From positions 310,001 to 374,000 of the forward strand of contig CAVWCR010000003.1 of the NCBI GenBank assembly GCA_963753575.1: a stretch of 64,000 nucleotides of DNA. Reading direction: 5' to 3'. Positions 60,143-64,000 of the stretch are shown here, one piece after another (position 1 is the stretch's first letter; every line of letters begins with the position of its first letter). The notes under the pieces are model-generated. The model did no database searches. It was not told the origin of the DNA and saw only the letters and a program-made list of their open reading frames with translations. Origin of the DNA: VAZQ01 sp963753575. Its GTDB lineage: Bacteria; Pseudomonadota; Alphaproteobacteria; Rhizobiales; Xanthobacteraceae. The translations under genes and the position numbers were made by a program.

Positions 60143-62218
60143 CTAGGCCCGCTCTTGCGCGATGGCGCTGCCGGCGATGTAGCCATGGACCAGGGCTCTG
60201 CCCAGACCATGCTGATTGCCGCCGCCGCTGGCTTCACCCCCGCAATAGAGCCCAGGTATGACTTGGCCTTCCATGTCGACGACCTGCGCCTTGCCGTTGA
60301 TCCGCAGCCCGCCATAGGAGTCGTGCCAGACCGGACAGATTGAGGCGGCATAGAACGGCGGCTTGTCGATCTTGTGCATCGGAGCGTCCTTGCCGCGCCC
60401 GAACTCGGGATCGGAGCCCTCGTCGACGTAGGAGTTCCACTTGTGGACCGTTTCCTTGAGGTACTTCAGCGGCACCCGCTGGTACTCGTGGCGTGTCCGG
60501 ATCTTCCGGGCCAGCTCCTCGATCGTGTCGCCACTGAAGAAGTAGCCGTTGTCGGCGGTGAAAGGATGGCCAATGTCCCAGCCGTCGCGCTCGATCGTGC
60601 CCTTGTCGAAGATCGCCCACAGCGGCCCGGAATAGAATTCCGGCGCCTGCGAGCCCTCATTGATCGCCAGGGCGGCGTCCAGAGCGGGGTAGTTGTTGTA
60701 CATTTGCCTGACCCACTCGGGACTGCAATTGCGCCAGTCGCCCTGGACATGGTCGAGCGACTTGGTCGGCGAGCCAACCTTCGGCCCGCCCGGCCACACC
60801 GGGCTGCCGTAGCGCTTGGCGATATTGAGCTCATTGAAGAAGCGCTTGCCCACCTGGTTCACGGCGATCAGGTGCTCGTAGGAGCTCGTGCCCAGCGTGA
60901 TGCCGGTGGAACGGCGGAACGGGAAGGTCGGATGTCCCGGATACATGTCGGTGTAGGAGTCGCGCGTCGCCAGTCGGGTCGGGATGTGGTACGAGCTGGT
61001 GATCGCGAGGTTCTGCTGCATCCCCGCGAGATTGGCCCCGATCCGCATGCCGGCGATGATTCCGCTGGCGTCCTGACCGAAAGGCCCGAGCAGGGCAAAC
61101 GCGCTCGGCCCCCAGGCCGGCTCCCGCATCCCGGGATGGAACATGCTGCGGAACTGCGGATTGCCGCTGTGGCCGCCGCTGCCGATCATGACCGCGACTT
61201 TCGCCCGGATGTGGACGGTGGCGCGGCGCTCATCGATGTTGCCATTGCTCGACAGGCTTTCCAGCCGCGCGCCGGTGTCCGGTTCAAATCGCGGCGTGTA
61301 GCTCGCCTTGATGCCGAGAACGCGCCCCGAGAACGGCTGCTCCCGGATGATCTCGGTCATGCGCCGGTTGAGCATGAACTTGATGCCTTTCTCGCGCGCG
61401 CTGAACTCAAGACAGCGCGTCAGCGCCGCGCCATTCCAGACCGCGTTCGGTCCCACGATCTTGTTGGCGTTGCCCATGATGCGCGGGGCGAAGTGGCTCG
61501 AGCTCTTGCGTGGAATTCCTGCATCCTTGCGCGTGACGGTGCCGGCCTTGACGTCCGTCTTGTCACCCAGCATCAGGAAGGTGAACGCACGCCTGGCGCG
61601 CGAGATGCCGCCCGTCGGGTGCGTGCCGCTTATCCGCGAGAAGCGGACGTAGTTGTCCATCAGGAATTGCCGGGTGCCATAGCAATTGTCGGCCCAGGCG
61701 CGATGGAGCTCGCGCTCGTTGTAGCGGTAGGGAGCCTGCGCACCGACGTCGAGGACGGACCAGTCGGTGACATCTCGGAACAGGAAATCCGGGTCTTCAG
61801 TCATGTCCGCCGGCTTGTGCAGCGCGGCAACCTTGATGAACCCCTCCTTGTCGGATTCTCCGGCGATGTCGCGCTGCTGCACCGGGTCGCCGCCACCGAG
61901 CGAAACCTGGCCCCCGCTGTGCAGCATCTTGCCGCCAACGTCGAAGTTCTGATCCACAATGAGCACGCGCAGGCCGGCGTCACGCGCCCGGATGGCGCAG
62001 GGCATTCCGGAAGCTCCCGACCCGATGACGACAACGTCTGCCTCATAGTCCCACTTGATGCCGTCGGCGCCCTGCGCAGCCGTCGTGCTGACGCTGCCGC
62101 CGAGGGTGGCCGCACTGACACCAGCAACCGCACCCTGTTTGAGGAAATTTCGCCGGCTGACCGACTTGTCTTTCTCGGGCTTTCCTTGTTCCGGTTTGCC
62201 GTCGCGTTTCCTGGCCAT
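60143..62218 (-). CDS. Tat-exported FAD-dependent oxidoreductase (FrdA/KstD-like)
   Basis: A 691-residue flavoprotein with a clear Tat signal (SRRNFLKQGAVAGVSAAT, motif at 21-28, cut near TTAAQG). The FAD Rossmann motif VVVIGSGASG is at 62-71. GGKMLHSGGQVSLGGG and the C-terminal QVIPGLYCGGEASGGGNQHG, then GRALVHGYIAGSAIA, are typical of the fumarate reductase flavoprotein/3-ketosteroid dehydrogenase superfamily. The middle has family-specific insertions. Electrons probably leave through the diheme cytochrome encoded downstream. First gene of a three-gene unit; 180 bp separate it from the Ig-like gene. The substrate is unknown. Confidence 0.9.
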   Translation of the reverse strand: MARKRDGKPEQGKPEKDKSVSRRNFLKQGAVAGVSAATLGGSVSTTAAQGADGIKWDYEADVVVIGSGASGMPCAIRARDAGLRVLIVDQNFDVGGKMLHSGGQVSLGGGDPVQQRDIAGESDKEGFIKVAALHKPADMTEDPDFLFRDVTDWSVLDVGAQAPYRYNERELHRAWADNCYGTRQFLMDNYVRFSRISGTHPTGGISRARRAFTFLMLGDKTDVKAGTVTRKDAGIPRKSSSHFAPRIMGNANKIVGPNAVWNGAALTRCLEFSAREKGIKFMLNRRMTEIIREQPFSGRVLGIKASYTPRFEPDTGARLESLSSNGNIDERRATVHIRAKVAVMIGSGGHSGNPQFRSMFHPGMREPAWGPSAFALLGPFGQDASGIIAGMRIGANLAGMQQNLAITSSYHIPTRLATRDSYTDMYPGHPTFPFRRSTGITLGTSSYEHLIAVNQVGKRFFNELNIAKRYGSPVWPGGPKVGSPTKSLDHVQGDWRNCSPEWVRQMYNNYPALDAALAINEGSQAPEFYSGPLWAIFDKGTIERDGWDIGHPFTADNGYFFSGDTIEELARKIRTRHEYQRVPLKYLKETVHKWNSYVDEGSDPEFGRGKDAPMHKIDKPPFYAASICPVWHDSYGGLRINGKAQVVDMEGQVIPGLYCGGEASGGGNQHGLGRALVHGYIAGSAIAQERA

Positions 62219-62737
62219 GTCTTTCCTCCTTGTTGCTATTGCTGCGGTGCTTGTTGTTCAGTGAGCGAATTGTTCAGTGAGCGAAGCCAATCCCGAATGG
62301 GATTTTGGGTCAACCTTACAGCCCCGAAAGTTCGTCGGAAAGTGGGGCATTTCGCGGCAGCAGCAGATTCGATCCTCGATATGTGCCGACCTGGCCAGCT
62401 GCGGCGCGGCCCGTCATGTCGGAATGTCGGAGCAGCCCCGCCCGGGGGCATGGCGTAGACGACTGACAATGCGGTTGCTGCGGTGCGGGAGGCCTCAACT
62501 CGATCCCCCTGGCAGGTCTGCCTTTCTGCCGGTTGTGGCGGCAAGGTGGACATCAGCCAGCGCCGGTGACCCGCCTTGGCCCTGCGCCGACGATGCGCGC
62601 GAGCAAGGTCTGCGCGGTGCTCTGATAGCTCAGGAGCTCGAACACGCGCGCGAGCTCGCCCGGCATGATGTGGACGGCCACACGCGGTTCCTCAGGTCGA
62701 CGCCACACCGCCCCGTTGCTCAAATGTGGGAAGCATC
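62219..62737. other. 519-bp intergenic region, no gene recognised
   Basis: Lies between the anti-sigma gene and the flavoprotein gene, both on the minus strand, and so must hold the flavoprotein promoter. Near its left end a 16-bp unit, TGTTCAGTGAGCGAAT, is duplicated in tandem (62255-62286). A 62-codon minus-strand frame at 62553-62741 has no recognisable motif. I see no clear ECF-type promoter, although the neighbouring sigma factor makes one worth looking for. Confidence 0.4.
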
Positions 62738-63493
62738 TCAATGCGACAGTGCGGCTTCGAGCTTCTGGCCGAATTCGGCCAGTTCCTCAGCATTGATATC
62801 GCTTACCGCCCAAAAGCTCAGGCCCTGCAAGTTTCGGCGCCAGATGTGAAAGCCATTCAGACTTTCCATCGTGCCGCGCTGAGCCGAGCCCGAAGCCGGC
62901 GCACAGAACAGATTGATGATGTGGAGCCGGCGGCGATAGACGATGGCCGCGACCGGCTTTGCGTCCACGTAATCGAGACGGCCGCCGAGCAAGGTAAATC
63001 CCTGCGCCGTGAGATCGATTACCGGAGGAGAGACCTCCAGCTGGCCGTTGAACCATGGCTTGACCGTGTGCTGGTCGCTTGACTGCACATCGGTCAAGTG
63101 CTGGGCCTGCAGCGAGCGCAAATGTGCCGACACGATCTCGCCCAGAATGCGCTGCTGGTCGTCGGCCCGCATCAGCACCATGAATACGCCCGACGCAGCC
63201 AGTGCGCTTGCCATCGTGCCGAATGCAAAACCCCTGATGGCCGCGCGCCGGGTCGGTGCAACAACGCTTGCGGGAGCCGGAAGCTTGCTCTTGATCCTGT
63301 CGCGGAGCGCCGCGGGAGCTGAATAGCCGAGCTTCGCCGAGGCCATGGTCCGACGCAGTTGCTCAACGTCGCGCAAGTGGGCCGCGCAATCGGCGCAGGT
63401 TGCGACATGCGCCTCGACCTCGCGCACATGCCCGGCATCGAGTTCGCCGTCGATCAGCGCATGCAGCAGAACATCGGCTTCATCGCATTTCAT
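62738..63493 (-). CDS. Anti-sigma factor with zinc-finger (ZAS) domain
   Basis: A 251-residue membrane protein. The N-terminal cytosolic zinc-binding anti-sigma domain has the H-x3-C-x2-C pattern His29, Cys33, Cys36 (VEAHVATCADCAAHL). A membrane helix spans about 86-108 (IRGFAFGTMASALAASGVFM). The periplasmic part (QLEVSPPVIDLTAQGFTLLG, GRLDYVDAKPVAAIVYRRRL) resembles other ChrR-unlike anti-sigma tails that sense envelope or redox signals. Its ATG overlaps the sigma-factor stop (ATGA), the usual arrangement for an anti-sigma/sigma pair. It most likely holds the sigma factor at the membrane until a signal releases it. Confidence 0.9.
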   Translation of the reverse strand: MKCDEADVLLHALIDGELDAGHVREVEAHVATCADCAAHLRDVEQLRRTMASAKLGYSAPAALRDRIKSKLPAPASVVAPTRRAAIRGFAFGTMASALAASGVFMVLMRADDQQRILGEIVSAHLRSLQAQHLTDVQSSDQHTVKPWFNGQLEVSPPVIDLTAQGFTLLGGRLDYVDAKPVAAIVYRRRLHIINLFCAPASGSAQRGTMESLNGFHIWRRNLQGLSFWAVSDINAEELAEFGQKLEAALSH

Positions 63494-64000
63494 TTGGAAC
63501 CACTCCTGCCTTCAGCAGTGACCCATGCCTCGCGCAGCAGGCCGCGCGCCCGCGCCAGCCGCGACATCACCGTACCGATCGGGGCCTCAATGATTGTTGC
63601 GATATCGCGGTAGGATAGATCGTTGATCTCGCGCAATACGATCACTTCCTTGAACTCGGGCGGCAGCTCCGAGATGAGCCTGCGCATCGTGTCCGACTCG
63701 GCCTGTCTCACCATCGTCTGCTCGGGCGTTTCGCTGTCCTCACTCCAGATCGGTTCCACCGCGGCGTTGTCGGTTTCGCTGACATCGGTCGCCGTGTAGA
63801 CGAGCCGCGCGCCTGCGTTGTATGTCGCATGACAGACGTTGCGCAGAATGGCGAGCAGCCACGGCTTGATCGGACCGCCGCGAAAGGTGTCGAAATGGCG
63901 GAATGCGCGCAGGTAACATTCCTGAACCGCATCATCGGCGTCGCTGGCGTTGCGCAACAGGTAGCGCGCCAGCGTATAGATCTCGTCGAGATGCGGAATC
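63490..64000 (-). CDS. ECF-type RNA polymerase sigma factor, 5' end missing
   Basis: About 169 residues are visible; the frame is still open at the right edge (IPHLDEIYTLARYLLRNASD), so the first few residues lie outside. Region 2 shows ADDAVQECYLRAFRHFDTFR for -10 recognition and core binding, and region 4 shows LISELPPEFKEVIVLREIND, LSYRDIATIIEAPIGTVMSR for -35 recognition. A short acidic linker joins them. A TTG at 63957 is not the true start. Together with the overlapping anti-sigma gene it forms a signal-responsive module, possibly controlling the flavoprotein operon that follows on the same strand (inference). Confidence 0.92.
   Translation of the reverse strand, partial: IPHLDEIYTLARYLLRNASDADDAVQECYLRAFRHFDTFRGGPIKPWLLAILRNVCHATYNAGARLVYTATDVSETDNAAVEPIWSEDSETPEQTMVRQAESDTMRRLISELPPEFKEVIVLREINDLSYRDIATIIEAPIGTVMSRLARARGLLREAWVTAEGRSGSK

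Noticed and set aside
60374..62458. 694-codon frame antisense to the Tat flavoprotein
   Set aside because: Shadow of the flavoprotein gene; no recognisable domain.
62553..62741. 62-codon minus-strand frame between anti-sigma and flavoprotein genes
   Set aside because: Too short and without motif or ribosome-binding site; overlaps the anti-sigma 3' end.

Overview
The window reads as chromosome from a high-GC alphaproteobacterium, most likely a Bradyrhizobium/Rhodopseudomonas/Pseudolabrys-like member of the Hyphomicrobiales. The purL-bolA-grxD block and the proteins of purB, rpsD and the liv transporter look typical of that group, as do the many tripartite-tricarboxylate (Bug/TctC) receptors and the dispersed palindromic intergenic repeats. 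This placement is inference from protein and repeat style; no rRNA or tRNA gene is present to anchor it. I saw no CRISPR array, prophage or intact insertion sequence.

Layout. 0-16 kb is mostly housekeeping: a TPR protein (partial), purL, bolA, grxD, a secreted alpha/beta hydrolase, rpsD, murI, purB, a secreted trypsin-like protease with a small sister protein, rpe, a FAD amino-acid oxidase-like enzyme, a polysaccharide deacetylase and a P1-family peptidase. 16-25 kb holds ccdA, a gene with a foreign-looking 3' half, a branched-chain amino-acid-type ABC transporter (substrate-binding lipoprotein, small membrane protein, frameshifted livF, livG, livM, livH) and an HpaB-type oxygenase. 25.4-28.8 kb is a gene graveyard: two intact DUF1877 paralogues surrounded by remnants of LysR, Bug, HpaB, TonB and possibly HicA genes, closed by an AT-rich island. 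28.8-31.6 kb is an envelope flavin module (outer-membrane-like protein, FMN-binding protein, ApbE, four-helix membrane protein). 31.7-49.3 kb is accessory metabolism and envelope: a CadC-like regulator, cupin, two metallo-beta-lactamase-fold proteins, a hydrolase, a methyltransferase, an OpgC-like acyltransferase with an SGNH hydrolase, an ornithine cyclodeaminase-like enzyme, a Bug receptor with an out-of-frame start, a Met-rich multicopper oxidase, a cytochrome/beta-propeller fusion, a DnaJ-like membrane protein and a flavin reductase.

50-58 kb is a catabolic cluster: an enol-lactonase-like hydrolase and a muconate-cycloisomerase-like enzyme face a seven-gene operon (two Bug receptors, GntR regulator, GST, CoA-transferase, carboxymuconolactone-decarboxylase-like protein, enoyl-CoA hydratase). 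58.2-62.2 kb is a three-gene operon for a Tat-exported flavoprotein, a cytosolic-looking Ig-like protein and a diheme cytochrome c, which I infer to be a periplasmic dehydrogenase. The window ends in an anti-sigma/ECF-sigma pair.

Two themes run through the window. Four genes (protease, livF, FMN-binding protein, Bug receptor) are each broken by a single base next to a short run, which means either recent decay, phase variation or residual assembly error. Short tandem duplications of 9-16 bp recur at gene starts, stops and signal peptides; the most striking is T7 plus four 15-bp repeats at the start of the Bug receptor near 41 kb.
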